Assembly: GCA_026705025.1 (NCBI GenBank)
Contig: JAPPBN010000010.1
Coordinates: forward strand, 1 to 64,000
Source of the DNA: Bin125 sp026705025
GTDB taxonomy: Bacteria > Chloroflexota > Dehalococcoidia > Bin125
DNA: 64,000 nt
Reading direction: 5' to 3'
Shown here: piece by piece, positions 1 to 8,107 of the stretch
Numbering within the stretch: the stretch's first letter is position 1
Layout: every line of letters begins with the position of its first letter
Made by a program: the position numbers and the translations under genes
The notes under the pieces: model-generated
What the model was told of the DNA's origin: nothing
The model's database searches: none
Seen by the model: the letters and a program-made list of their open reading frames with translations, nothing else

Positions 1-129
1 CTACAGGCTGACAGTCCACTCAAAAGTTCGCAGTTCGGTAGCGTTACGCCCACCACGCTGGACAACATCGAAAACCTTCGAGTTGCGGCTCCCGTCGCCG
101 ACGGGGACGAGTATCGTGACCCGGGATGA
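1..129 (+). CDS. Possible C-terminal end of an unidentified protein cut by the window edge
   Basis: Frame 1 is open from the left edge to a TGA at 127-129 and would give 42 residues ending DGDEYRDPG. Codon choice (GAC, AAC, ATC, CTG, GTC) resembles neighbouring genes. No motif is recognisable and the sample is too short for a family call. The competing frames on both strands are also open here, so this could be non-coding. The stretch from 130 to 216 holds nothing I can identify except the weak leader of the next gene. Confidence 0.3.
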   Translation, partial: LQADSPLKSSQFGSVTPTTLDNIENLRVAAPVADGDEYRDPG

Positions 130-216
130 CGCCGACGCTTGCCCCAGGTCAACCTGGAGCTGAGACCCTCGGTCCAAATCGTCGTGTGATGTTGTCCTAG
201 ATCGAGACACCTGACT

Positions 217-1029
217 ATGCCGACCGTGGAGCTCAACGGAGTCGAACTTCACTACCAGGAGTATGGAGAGGGACCCGCGGTCGTCTTCTTACATGGAGCC
301 GGCGGCGGAACGCAGATCGCCTGGTTTCAACAGTTACCCCATTTCAGCAAGCATTATCGCTGCATTGTGATCGATCACCGAGGGTTTGGCTCTTCGACCG
401 ATCCGGAGAGCGAGGGGCCGACGCGGTTTGTTGACGACCTGGAGGGCCTGCTGGACCGGTTGGGCATCGAGCGCGCAGCCCTGGTCGCACAGTCGATGGG
501 TGGGTGGACCGCTCTCGGATTTGCGGTCCGCAATCCCAATCGCACCTCCGCCCTGGTGATGTGTGATTGCGTCGGGGATCTCGATTGGCCGGAATTGCAC
601 AGCGTGATGGAGAGGCTGGACGAACAGAGCCGCGACATCCCGGGTCTCGACAGAGCCTATGCAGCGGACTTCGCTGATCGCGATCCAGCCATGGCGCTGC
701 TGATGCGAATACGCCTCAATGCCGAGAACTTCCCGTTGCCGGAATGGTTGTCGTTCAATATGACTGAGTCCCGTTCGAATCTGAGGTACATGCCGACCGG
801 CATTCGCATTGGACAGGACGAGCTGCGGGCGATCACCGTGCCAACGATGTTCTTGGTCGGAGAACAGGACAAGATTGTCTATCCGGAGGTAGTCCGCATG
901 GTTCACGGGCAGATTCCGGGGTCTGAGTACGTAGAAGTCGAAGGCTGCGGCCACTCCGTGTACTGGGAGCGACCGGAGGCATTCAATCAGGTTGTGGGTG
1001 CATTCCTGAGACGACATCTGTTGAGTTGA
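217..1029 (+). CDS. Alpha/beta-fold hydrolase
   Basis: This 270-residue protein is a single-domain, soluble alpha/beta hydrolase. The oxyanion region is HGAGGG at 26-31, the nucleophile elbow is AQSMGG with Ser93, the acid is the Asp in VGEQDK near residue 225, and the His is in GCGHSVYWE near residue 250. No signal peptide is seen. Family members hydrolyse esters, C-C bonds or epoxides, so the substrate cannot be read from sequence. It converges with the sterol operon (58 bp gap), so a role there is not implied. The ATG at 217 has only a weak ribosome-binding site. Confidence 0.88.
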   Translation: MPTVELNGVELHYQEYGEGPAVVFLHGAGGGTQIAWFQQLPHFSKHYRCIVIDHRGFGSSTDPESEGPTRFVDDLEGLLDRLGIERAALVAQSMGGWTALGFAVRNPNRTSALVMCDCVGDLDWPELHSVMERLDEQSRDIPGLDRAYAADFADRDPAMALLMRIRLNAENFPLPEWLSFNMTESRSNLRYMPTGIRIGQDELRAITVPTMFLVGEQDKIVYPEVVRMVHGQIPGSEYVEVEGCGHSVYWERPEAFNQVVGAFLRRHLLS

Positions 1030-1087
1030 GCCTTTGCCCAGCGTGCGCCGGCGAGCTCCGTTCTCGCGATCTGCCGTCCGGGAGGAA

Positions 1088-4000
1088 TCAGTTTCGGCGA
1101 CTCTTGCGCCGCTGCTCGTACAGTCCGAGCGCGTGCAAGGGGAAGTACTGGCGATAGAGGACGTAGTCGAGGAGCGCCGTACGGAAGAACACACCGGCCA
1201 TGTCCTGCGTTGGCCAGGTGCCATCCGGGTTCTGCGTGTCGATCAGAAAACGGATGCCCAGCGAGATTGCCGTCCAATCCGACTCGCCAGCCTCAAGCAG
1301 GGCAATCAGCGCCCAGGCCGTCTGGATGACCTGGCTCTGGTCATGCGCGACGTATTGTCCGGTCATGCATCCGCTGTGGTGTTCGCCCCAGCCGCCGTCT
1401 TCGCGCTGGCGATCCAGCAACCATTGGCAGGCCGAGCGAAGCGCGGGATCGCCTGGCTGGGCTCCGCCAGCGATCAGGCCGCGGATTCCGAAAAAGGTGC
1501 CGTAGATGTATTGAACACCCCAGACGCCGCGCCACGATCCGTCGCTCGCCTGGGTGCGGCGAAGCGAGGCGTCGGCGTTAGTCATCGCGTGCTGTGCCAC
1601 CTCATCGATGACTTCAGGGAAGTGTTCGCGGCAGGCAGCCAGCGCGGCGAGGCAGGACGCCGTGCATTCGACATAGGAATGCTCAGTCATCGACTCGCCG
1701 AACATCTCCGCCGGATTGATTCGTTCAAGATCGATTCCCGAACGCTGGGCCTCATAACTGCCAAACCCGCCATCGCGGTTCTGTGCGCGCAACATAAAGC
1801 GAACCGCATCGCGGATGGCGCCTGCGCTCGTTGACTGCGGCTCGGCCTCGAGAATCCCGAGCACCGCTTCCGCGGTGCAGTCGCTGACCGGCCAGCCGTG
1901 CCACTTTGCTGCGAAGCACCAGCCGCCCTTCGGGTCGTTGCGGTACGCGTCGCGGAAGCCGGGAAAGCTCTCGTCGATCTGTTGCCGCTGCAGGTAGGCG
2001 GCCCCGCGCTCCACTGCCTCCGACACCCCATCAAGTTCCGGCGCAGTCGCCAGGGCCTGCAGCGCAAAGCCGGTATCCCACGAAGCGCTTCGCGCGCCCG
2101 TCAAGCGTGCGCCGCGTTGTTCGTCCTCCCAGAACCAGAGTTCAGCCTGATCGAACGCTCGCCGTCCGTCCTCGTCATTGGGATCATGCAGCCACAGGGC
2201 GATGATGTTGAGCAGACCGCTGACCGGGGAGATGCTCGTATGGTCGGTCGTGTTCAACTCCCATTTGATTTGACTGACCAGCTCGTCGACCGATTTCTTG
2301 CGCAGGCCCTTGCCATGAAGTCTCTCAACCAGACCAGCTGCGCCGTAGAGTGCGCGGAGCCAGGCCGTCGGTTTGGCGAACAGGTCGCCCCGGCGCAGGT
2401 GACTTCGATGAGCCGGGAAGTCGATCGCCTCGAACCCCTGTGGGAACAGCTCCTCGCGCAGAGAAGAAATCAGCGGAGTGACCGGCGCCTGGAATCTACG
2501 CGCGTAGATCGAGGCCATGGCCATGTAGATCAGCCGGGTGTGGCAGTACCAGTTCGAAGGATGGAACGGCAGACGTTGCGGCAGGCTCCACAACTCTGGG
2601 AGGACAGGGTGCAGTCCGTTCCAATCGTAGAGATTGAGCAGCGCCAGCCAGAACTTGCCCCAGCTTGGGATGCCGAGCACGTCCTCCGCTTGCAGAAAGC
2701 GTCGCGCCGGCTCGACCAGCGGATCATCCCGTTCGACACCGAGCAATCGCGAAGCGACATACACAAGTGTGGTCACGAACAGATACGGCTGAGAGTGGTC
2801 GTGCAGCCCCCAGGTACCATCGGGGAACCGGGAACTCTCGAAATAGCGCAGCACCTGTCGGCGCCGCTCGGGGTCAATGGGTCGTCCGATGATGTGGTGA
2901 AGCAAGACCCACTGCGCGGTAATCATTGGGCACCAGACCATCTCGCCTTCCCAGCCGCCATCCTCATCCTGGAGGTCCAGCAGGAGGACGGCGGCGCGTT
3001 GTAGCGCCGGACCCGCATCGGGCGAGGTGGCCTCTGTCCGCCGGGATTCGTCGGCGCGTTGAGGTCCGGGCGAACCGGATGGCATCGATGTCAAGAAGGC
3101 GCGGGCCAGGGCTTCGGTGGGGCGCTCGTTCTCCGTCCCGCCGGCACGTCTGACGTTGTAGAGGTGCCAGGCGGCTCGCAACAGCCAGGCCAGACGATTA
3201 CTGAGTCCACGAGCGATGTTGCGGTAGCGGCGCCAGGCCAGTCGGTTCAGTGACCTTGGGGCCGTCGCCCCGAGCGCCCAAAACACCGTGGTTGAGAACT
3301 CGCGACTCAGGCTGCGGATCGAGGTGTCTTCACAGCCAAGCAGGCGCATGGTACGGCCGCGGACTCCCGAACTTGCGCGCCAGCGACTGTACATCGCCTG
3401 CCGCATCGCGGCCCCTTCATCCCGGGGATCGGCGAAGGCCTCGTAGAGTCCAATCGCTAACAGCTCAGGAACTCGCGTCGCCTCGAACCGATGGTTCCTG
3501 AAGTCGCTGAACTTCTCGCCTTCGGCCAACGCGAGGGCATCGCCGAACCCCAGCGTAATCCCGGTAGCGGTCAGCGGATGGTAGTGTCCTGCGGCATCTC
3601 CGATCAGTACTCGACGAGAGGTTCCGTACGTGAGACGCGGACTAATCACATTGGCTGCCGCCTGAACCCCCTGCTCGGACCAGGCTTCGATGAACGCGGA
3701 GCGAAGCGTCTCGGGCACCCAGCGTGCATATGAGTCCGAGAGCAATCCCTTCCACTCCTGAGGAGCATGGTCAAGCGGGATATCAATGACTGCCCGGACA
3801 CGATCCTCGCTCAGTCGGTAGAGGAGCATCGGACCGGGGGCGCCGCTGACGACGTGTCCGTAGCCTTCGAAGGGCAAACTCACACCCTTCAGTGTCAGCC
3901 CGATCATCCGCGAACAGGTCCTCGTCTGGGTGTCCAATCCCAGCGATCGCCGGACGATGGAAGAACGCCCATCCGCTCCAACGATCCTTTCAGCTTCAAC

Positions 4001-4444
4001 CGTGTGGCTCACGTCGTCCTGCGTGAACGTGATTCGCCCGTCTTCGACCGTTCGCACACGGGCGTGAAGCAACAGGTCAATGCCTGGATCGTCGCTCGCC
4101 ACTTGGCGCAGGTGTGAGACAAGGGCTGCGTGGTCGCAGACCAGGCTGCGCGATCCATCGGAATACGGGAGCAGGATTGGCTCAAGGCCGTCTTCCGGCA
4201 ACACGGCGAAGCCTTCACCGGAGTTGCTCGGTACCTCTCCCTCGACTGAAATGCCAAGCTCACTCAACACTTGCACCGCTGGAGGATGCAGCCACTCGCC
4301 GGCCAGTCGTTTGGACGCCGACGGATTCGCTTCGAACAGCGCGACCCGGTAGCCCTTGCGCGCGTGGGCGATCGCGCACACACAACCGACCGGTCCCGCG
4401 CCGACGATCGCCACGTCGTAGCGTCGTTCGGTCGTGTCGATCAC
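1088..4444 (-). CDS. Squalene epoxidase-oxidosqualene cyclase fusion protein
   Basis: This 1118-residue protein joins two consecutive sterol enzymes. Residues about 8-430 form an FAD monooxygenase: GAGPVG at 15-20, GADGRSS at 156-162, and IGDAAGHYHP near 281-290, followed by a squalene-epoxidase-like helical tail. A polar linker (about 432-478) leads to a terpene cyclase with repeated QW motifs. The cyclase carries VSDCTAE with catalytic Asp855, the oxidosqualene cyclase signature; squalene-hopene cyclases carry DxDD instead. NWYCHTRLIYM and a C-terminal FPLHALGLY also match oxidosqualene cyclases. Val before Ser-Asp is lanosterol-synthase-like, but the His four residues before that Val (the first residue of HGWPV) is cycloartenol-synthase-like, so the product is uncertain. 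The start is GTG in a 4-bp GTGA overlap with CYP51. The reading frame is uninterrupted. Confidence 0.95.
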   Translation of the reverse strand: MIDTTERRYDVAIVGAGPVGCVCAIAHARKGYRVALFEANPSASKRLAGEWLHPPAVQVLSELGISVEGEVPSNSGEGFAVLPEDGLEPILLPYSDGSRSLVCDHAALVSHLRQVASDDPGIDLLLHARVRTVEDGRITFTQDDVSHTVEAERIVGADGRSSIVRRSLGLDTQTRTCSRMIGLTLKGVSLPFEGYGHVVSGAPGPMLLYRLSEDRVRAVIDIPLDHAPQEWKGLLSDSYARWVPETLRSAFIEAWSEQGVQAAANVISPRLTYGTSRRVLIGDAAGHYHPLTATGITLGFGDALALAEGEKFSDFRNHRFEATRVPELLAIGLYEAFADPRDEGAAMRQAMYSRWRASSGVRGRTMRLLGCEDTSIRSLSREFSTTVFWALGATAPRSLNRLAWRRYRNIARGLSNRLAWLLRAAWHLYNVRRAGGTENERPTEALARAFLTSMPSGSPGPQRADESRRTEATSPDAGPALQRAAVLLLDLQDEDGGWEGEMVWCPMITAQWVLLHHIIGRPIDPERRRQVLRYFESSRFPDGTWGLHDHSQPYLFVTTLVYVASRLLGVERDDPLVEPARRFLQAEDVLGIPSWGKFWLALLNLYDWNGLHPVLPELWSLPQRLPFHPSNWYCHTRLIYMAMASIYARRFQAPVTPLISSLREELFPQGFEAIDFPAHRSHLRRGDLFAKPTAWLRALYGAAGLVERLHGKGLRKKSVDELVSQIKWELNTTDHTSISPVSGLLNIIALWLHDPNDEDGRRAFDQAELWFWEDEQRGARLTGARSASWDTGFALQALATAPELDGVSEAVERGAAYLQRQQIDESFPGFRDAYRNDPKGGWCFAAKWHGWPVSDCTAEAVLGILEAEPQSTSAGAIRDAVRFMLRAQNRDGGFGSYEAQRSGIDLERINPAEMFGESMTEHSYVECTASCLAALAACREHFPEVIDEVAQHAMTNADASLRRTQASDGSWRGVWGVQYIYGTFFGIRGLIAGGAQPGDPALRSACQWLLDRQREDGGWGEHHSGCMTGQYVAHDQSQVIQTAWALIALLEAGESDWTAISLGIRFLIDTQNPDGTWPTQDMAGVFFRTALLDYVLYRQYFPLHALGLYEQRRKSRRN

Positions 4445-5829
4445 CTGAAGACTCTGCCCTGCGCTCTGCGCCGATAGCGGAGCCGGCAGGGGGTTACAGG
4501 ACCGGTCACCCAGCTGCCGTAGTTGGGTTCGGGGAACTCGGCCTCGAGACTGAAATCAAACCGATCGAGCAGCACCGTCCAGATTGCCTTCACCTGCATT
4601 TCTGCAAAGTGCTTGCCCATGCAACGGTGTTTGCCGCCGCCGAATCCGACCAGTGCATAGTGGTGCTGCTTGTCCTCGCGAGCCGGCGGACCGAACCGGT
4701 CTGGGTTGAAACGGTCGGGATCGGCGAACAGATCAGGAAGCCGGTGGGAAACTGCAGGTGACACCATGGCGAGCGACCCTGCAGGTACAACATGGTCGCC
4801 ATAACGCATCGGTTTGAGCACCTTGCGAATCAGGATGATCAATGGAGGGTGAAGTCGCTCGCACTCGCGGACGGCGTGTTCCATGGTCACCTGTTGCTTC
4901 AGGCCATCCAGATTCATACTCCCGTTCTCGCCGTAGACGGTAAGTGTCTCGCTTCTGACCCGATCTGCGTATGAGGACGCTCTCAGGAGTTCCAGGCCGG
5001 TCCAGGTTGCCAGCACTGCGCTGGTGTGCTGACCGGCAAACAGCACCGTCAGGAGGATCCCGGTGACCTCGTCATCCTCCAGGGCGCGGCCATCGCTGTA
5101 TCTGGCATCCATCAACGACTGCATGAAGTCGTCGGGACTGGCCCCATCGCGACGTCGCTCCGCCATGATCTGGCTGAACATCTCCGCCACCTGGATACGC
5201 GCCCGGTCGCGGCTGCGATGGGCTGGAGTGGGCAGCCTGGGCAGAAAAAACCCCAGGGTATTGATGCCCTTCTGAAGATCGTGGTACGCGTCGGCGAATC
5301 CGGCGTCCACCTGGTCCCGCACCTCTTGGCCAATCAGGCTCCGGCTGGCAATCTTGACCGTCAGTTCGTTCATCGCGGTCGGCAGATCGAGCACGCCTTC
5401 TTCGCCCAGGGAGTCGGCAAGCAGCGAGGTTTCCTCGTACATGATCCGGGCAAACTTCTGCATCGCGGCTTCACGGAGTGCCGGATAGAGAAACCCGAGC
5501 TGCTCGTCCATGACCTGTGGCGCGACATCGTACGCAACGCCTCGCCCGAAGATGGGGACGGTGAACTGATAGACGGCCTTCGCGTTGAGTTCATCCTCGG
5601 GCGCGCTGAAAAACGCGTCGTGGGCTTCGGGTCCGCCGAACAGCACGAACTGGCGTGGACCCAGCCGAAATCGGTACAGATCGCCCAGCTCTTGCCGGCC
5701 GCGGTTCAGCATGGCTACCGGGTCACGCTGGAACTCCAACAGATGGCCCAGCAGCGGCAATCCGCCGTCAAGGCAGGGAATCTCCCGCACCTCATTTGAG
5801 ATTGTCGGATTGTTACGCAACTGAACCAT
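4441..5829 (-). CDS. cyp51: Sterol 14-alpha-demethylase, cytochrome P450 CYP51
   Basis: A 462-residue P450 that should remove the 14-alpha methyl of the cyclised sterol. CYP51 hallmarks are visible: the B'-helix substrate-recognition segment YQFTVPIFGRGVAYD (about 87-101), the I-helix AGQHTS (265-270) where most P450s have AGxDT, the ExxR pair ECER (323-326) and the heme loop FGGGKHRCMG with Cys403. There is no N-terminal membrane anchor, as in bacterial CYP51s. ATG at 5829 is preferred over a TTG 12 bp upstream because GAGGAC lies about 8 nt before it. The gene sits between the C14 reductase and the epoxidase-cyclase fusion and overlaps the latter by 4 bp. Confidence 0.95.
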   Translation of the reverse strand: MVQLRNNPTISNEVREIPCLDGGLPLLGHLLEFQRDPVAMLNRGRQELGDLYRFRLGPRQFVLFGGPEAHDAFFSAPEDELNAKAVYQFTVPIFGRGVAYDVAPQVMDEQLGFLYPALREAAMQKFARIMYEETSLLADSLGEEGVLDLPTAMNELTVKIASRSLIGQEVRDQVDAGFADAYHDLQKGINTLGFFLPRLPTPAHRSRDRARIQVAEMFSQIMAERRRDGASPDDFMQSLMDARYSDGRALEDDEVTGILLTVLFAGQHTSAVLATWTGLELLRASSYADRVRSETLTVYGENGSMNLDGLKQQVTMEHAVRECERLHPPLIILIRKVLKPMRYGDHVVPAGSLAMVSPAVSHRLPDLFADPDRFNPDRFGPPAREDKQHHYALVGFGGGKHRCMGKHFAEMQVKAIWTVLLDRFDFSLEAEFPEPNYGSWVTGPVTPCRLRYRRRAQGRVFR

Positions 5830-5861
5830 CGTTGTCCTCAAACGACCCTGATCCCACGACC

Positions 5862-6959
5862 CTAGTAGACCCGCGGGATCAATGCATAGGGTACCCGCTG
5901 CGTGTAGCGTTCCCAGAGTTCGCCATACTTCGTCCTGCAGCGGCGGTCATCGCGCCTCGAACGGTGCCACAACAGCGCCGTCAGCCAGAGAGGCAGGACA
6001 TACGGGATCCAGGACGAGAAGCCGGCCGTCAGCGCGAATGCAAAGTACACGCAGATCTCGCCGGAATAGTTCAGATGGCGCCCCACGCCCCAGAAACCTG
6101 ATACCAGCAGTCGACCGTCCAGCGACTCGGCCGGCCGCCCCCAGATTGAAGCGTCTGCGTTCTGCTTGAACCGGTGCTTTTGTTCGTTCGCTCCGCGGAA
6201 CATACAGAATCCAACTACGAACAGCACGCAGATCACTGCGGCAGCGGCTGCTGGCAGCGAGTCTGTAGATTCCATCACCCACCAGCCCCCCAGGCAATAG
6301 AAGAATGGCACCAGCACATAGTCGCCCCAGGCCAGCATCCAGCCGAAACGCTCGGAGACAATGTCCCAGGTAAAGATCATTCCGTACTCGAACTGAAAGT
6401 AGTTCAGCACATAAATGAAGGTGAACACCTGGTAGAGAATCATCTGCAGCGTGAGTTCGCCCCGCGTGTCATATTGCACGACGGCAAACGACACATTGAA
6501 CAGTGCTAATGCGATCAGTGACGGCCGGTAGCTGAACAGCTTCAGATCGACCCCGAACCAGGTGGGATTGAGCTGGCGGCCAAAGAACACTCCCCGCCAG
6601 AGCCCAGTCGATTCACTTCCGGCTCGGGAGGCTTGCCAGTACAACCCTGCAGAGAGCGCGAAGGCGAACACGTTTGCCACGATGAACAGCTCGGCAAAAT
6701 GTGTGTGAAGGACGGAGAGCGAAAACAGGCCGAACACGTCGCCGAGCACCGCGACGAGCATGACGATCAGGAACAGCGCGAGGCCGTTGAGTTTGTAGGT
6801 GCGGGTGATGCCATCCGCATCAGGTCTGCCCACCGCCCGGCGTCCCGGCAGCCACCTCGAACCCAGTAGCAACAGGCCGACAAACACGAGAAAGATCGCT
6901 GCCGCCTCCAACAGATGGAGGCCGGACAACGTCGTCCAGGCGGAAGGGATTTCAGGCAT
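5862..6959 (-). CDS. Delta14-sterol reductase (ERG4/ERG24 family)
   Basis: A 365-residue, multi-pass membrane protein. The family signatures are clear: GFWGVGRHLNYSGEI in the last third and RDDRRCRTKYGELW followed by YTQRVPYALIPRVY at the very end, which is the NADPH-binding C-terminus of ERG24/TM7SF2/DHCR7 enzymes. It should reduce the C14-C15 double bond left by CYP51. Immediate neighbours are CYP51 (32 bp downstream) and the Rieske gene (8 bp overlap), which favours C14 over C7 or C24 reduction. It is shorter than eukaryotic ERG24 and has no lamin-B-receptor-type extension. Confidence 0.92.
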   Translation of the reverse strand: MPEIPSAWTTLSGLHLLEAAAIFLVFVGLLLLGSRWLPGRRAVGRPDADGITRTYKLNGLALFLIVMLVAVLGDVFGLFSLSVLHTHFAELFIVANVFAFALSAGLYWQASRAGSESTGLWRGVFFGRQLNPTWFGVDLKLFSYRPSLIALALFNVSFAVVQYDTRGELTLQMILYQVFTFIYVLNYFQFEYGMIFTWDIVSERFGWMLAWGDYVLVPFFYCLGGWWVMESTDSLPAAAAAVICVLFVVGFCMFRGANEQKHRFKQNADASIWGRPAESLDGRLLVSGFWGVGRHLNYSGEICVYFAFALTAGFSSWIPYVLPLWLTALLWHRSRRDDRRCRTKYGELWERYTQRVPYALIPRVY

Positions 6960-8061
6960 CGGTCAGATGCGCGGCGTCCTCGCGGTCCAGGTGCTCCCGC
7001 CACTTCCTGACGGTTACTTGCTGGAAGGAGCGGACCACCGGATTGACCTCGATCGGAGCGGCGCCCCAGTTGTGTTCGTAACCGGTCTGCTCCGCCTCAA
7101 CCGCCCAGCGATCCTGGGAGAGCAACGGACCAATCAGCATGCGGTTTGCGAGCCGTAGGACCGTGGTCATGGCCCAGCGAGGAATTCGGACCGGCAGCAA
7201 GGGGATTTTGAGCGATCTGAAGTAGAAGAGGAAGAAGGTTCGCGTCGTCCGCTCATCAATGGGCAGCACGAACAGCCAGTGCTTGATCTCGTCGTCTGTG
7301 TTCGATCGCTGGTAGGGATACTCGTAGCAGAGCTCCATGTGGTTGGTGTTGAGACGTCCGTGGTCGACGAACTTCCCCGAGATACGTCCGCGTCCCACCC
7401 GCGTTTCGTAGGCGAGGTGCACGTTGTCGCCGATGGTCTCGTGCCGAGTCAGGGTCGCGCCATCGAACGGCCGATACTGACGATGCAGATAGGCGTGAGA
7501 GAAATCGCTCACGTTGTCGATGATGATTGAGTGGTGTGCCTCGAGGTCGAATGTCAGCGGTACACAGGCCCAGCGCCCCGGTCCCTCGAGCTCGGGGATT
7601 TCCGGGATCTGACGCTGTTCAGCCTTCGCTGGATCCCCGGGGAAGATCCAGACCAACCCATACCGGACCTGCACGGGATAAGACCGGACAGAGAGCCGCG
7701 GGACCTGTTTGCGCCCGAACAGATCGGGAATCTCGACGACCTGGCCGTCCTCGTCGTACTCCCAGCCGTGGTAGCCGCATACGAGTCGGCAGCCCTCAAC
7801 CTCGCCCAGAGACAGCTTGATCTGACGGTGCAGGCAACGATTCTCGATCGCGTGAAACGATCCGTCTTCCGATCGAAACAGCGCGATCGATTGCTTCCAG
7901 AACACCACCTCGGTCACCGCGCCCGGCTCAACCTTGCGCACTTCCTCAACGGCGTACCAGTAATCCGGATTCATACCCGCCGCGCGAGCTTGCTGGCGCA
8001 GGTTTTCGGCATTCGCGAGACCCGGCGGCTCGGCCCGTGGCGACTTGATCTCGACGCTCAT
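6952..8061 (-). CDS. Rieske non-heme iron oxygenase, sterol-modifying (SdmA- or DAF-36-like)
   Basis: A 369-residue oxygenase. The Rieske [2Fe-2S] ligands are Cys76-x-His78 and Cys95-x2-His98. The mononuclear iron segment is DNVSDFSHAYLH at 182-193, where the two His are spaced by three residues instead of the usual four. In Methylococcus, SdmA (Rieske) and SdmB (SDR) together demethylate sterols at C4; Rieske enzymes of the DAF-36/Neverland group desaturate C7. The adjacent SdmB-type SDR favours C4 demethylation here, by inference. ATG at 8061 is chosen because GGGAG lies 9 nt upstream; an in-frame start further upstream would overlap the preceding gene. Confidence 0.85.
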   Translation of the reverse strand: MSVEIKSPRAEPPGLANAENLRQQARAAGMNPDYWYAVEEVRKVEPGAVTEVVFWKQSIALFRSEDGSFHAIENRCLHRQIKLSLGEVEGCRLVCGYHGWEYDEDGQVVEIPDLFGRKQVPRLSVRSYPVQVRYGLVWIFPGDPAKAEQRQIPEIPELEGPGRWACVPLTFDLEAHHSIIIDNVSDFSHAYLHRQYRPFDGATLTRHETIGDNVHLAYETRVGRGRISGKFVDHGRLNTNHMELCYEYPYQRSNTDDEIKHWLFVLPIDERTTRTFFLFYFRSLKIPLLPVRIPRWAMTTVLRLANRMLIGPLLSQDRWAVEAEQTGYEHNWGAAPIEVNPVVRSFQQVTVRKWREHLDREDAAHLTDA

Positions 8062-8107
8062 GTCAGCTTGCTCCCGGAAACTGCGCTCGTTGTTCGACTC
8101 GGCACGA

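Noticed and set aside
1..252. 83-codon minus-strand frame ending at the window edge
   Set aside because: Its start lies inside the hydrolase gene and it has no ribosome-binding site or motif; the plus-strand frame 1 end is slightly more plausible.
1088..3010. Squalene-hopene cyclase for the C-terminal domain
   Set aside because: The catalytic motif is DCTAE, not DxDD, and the domain is joined to a squalene epoxidase.
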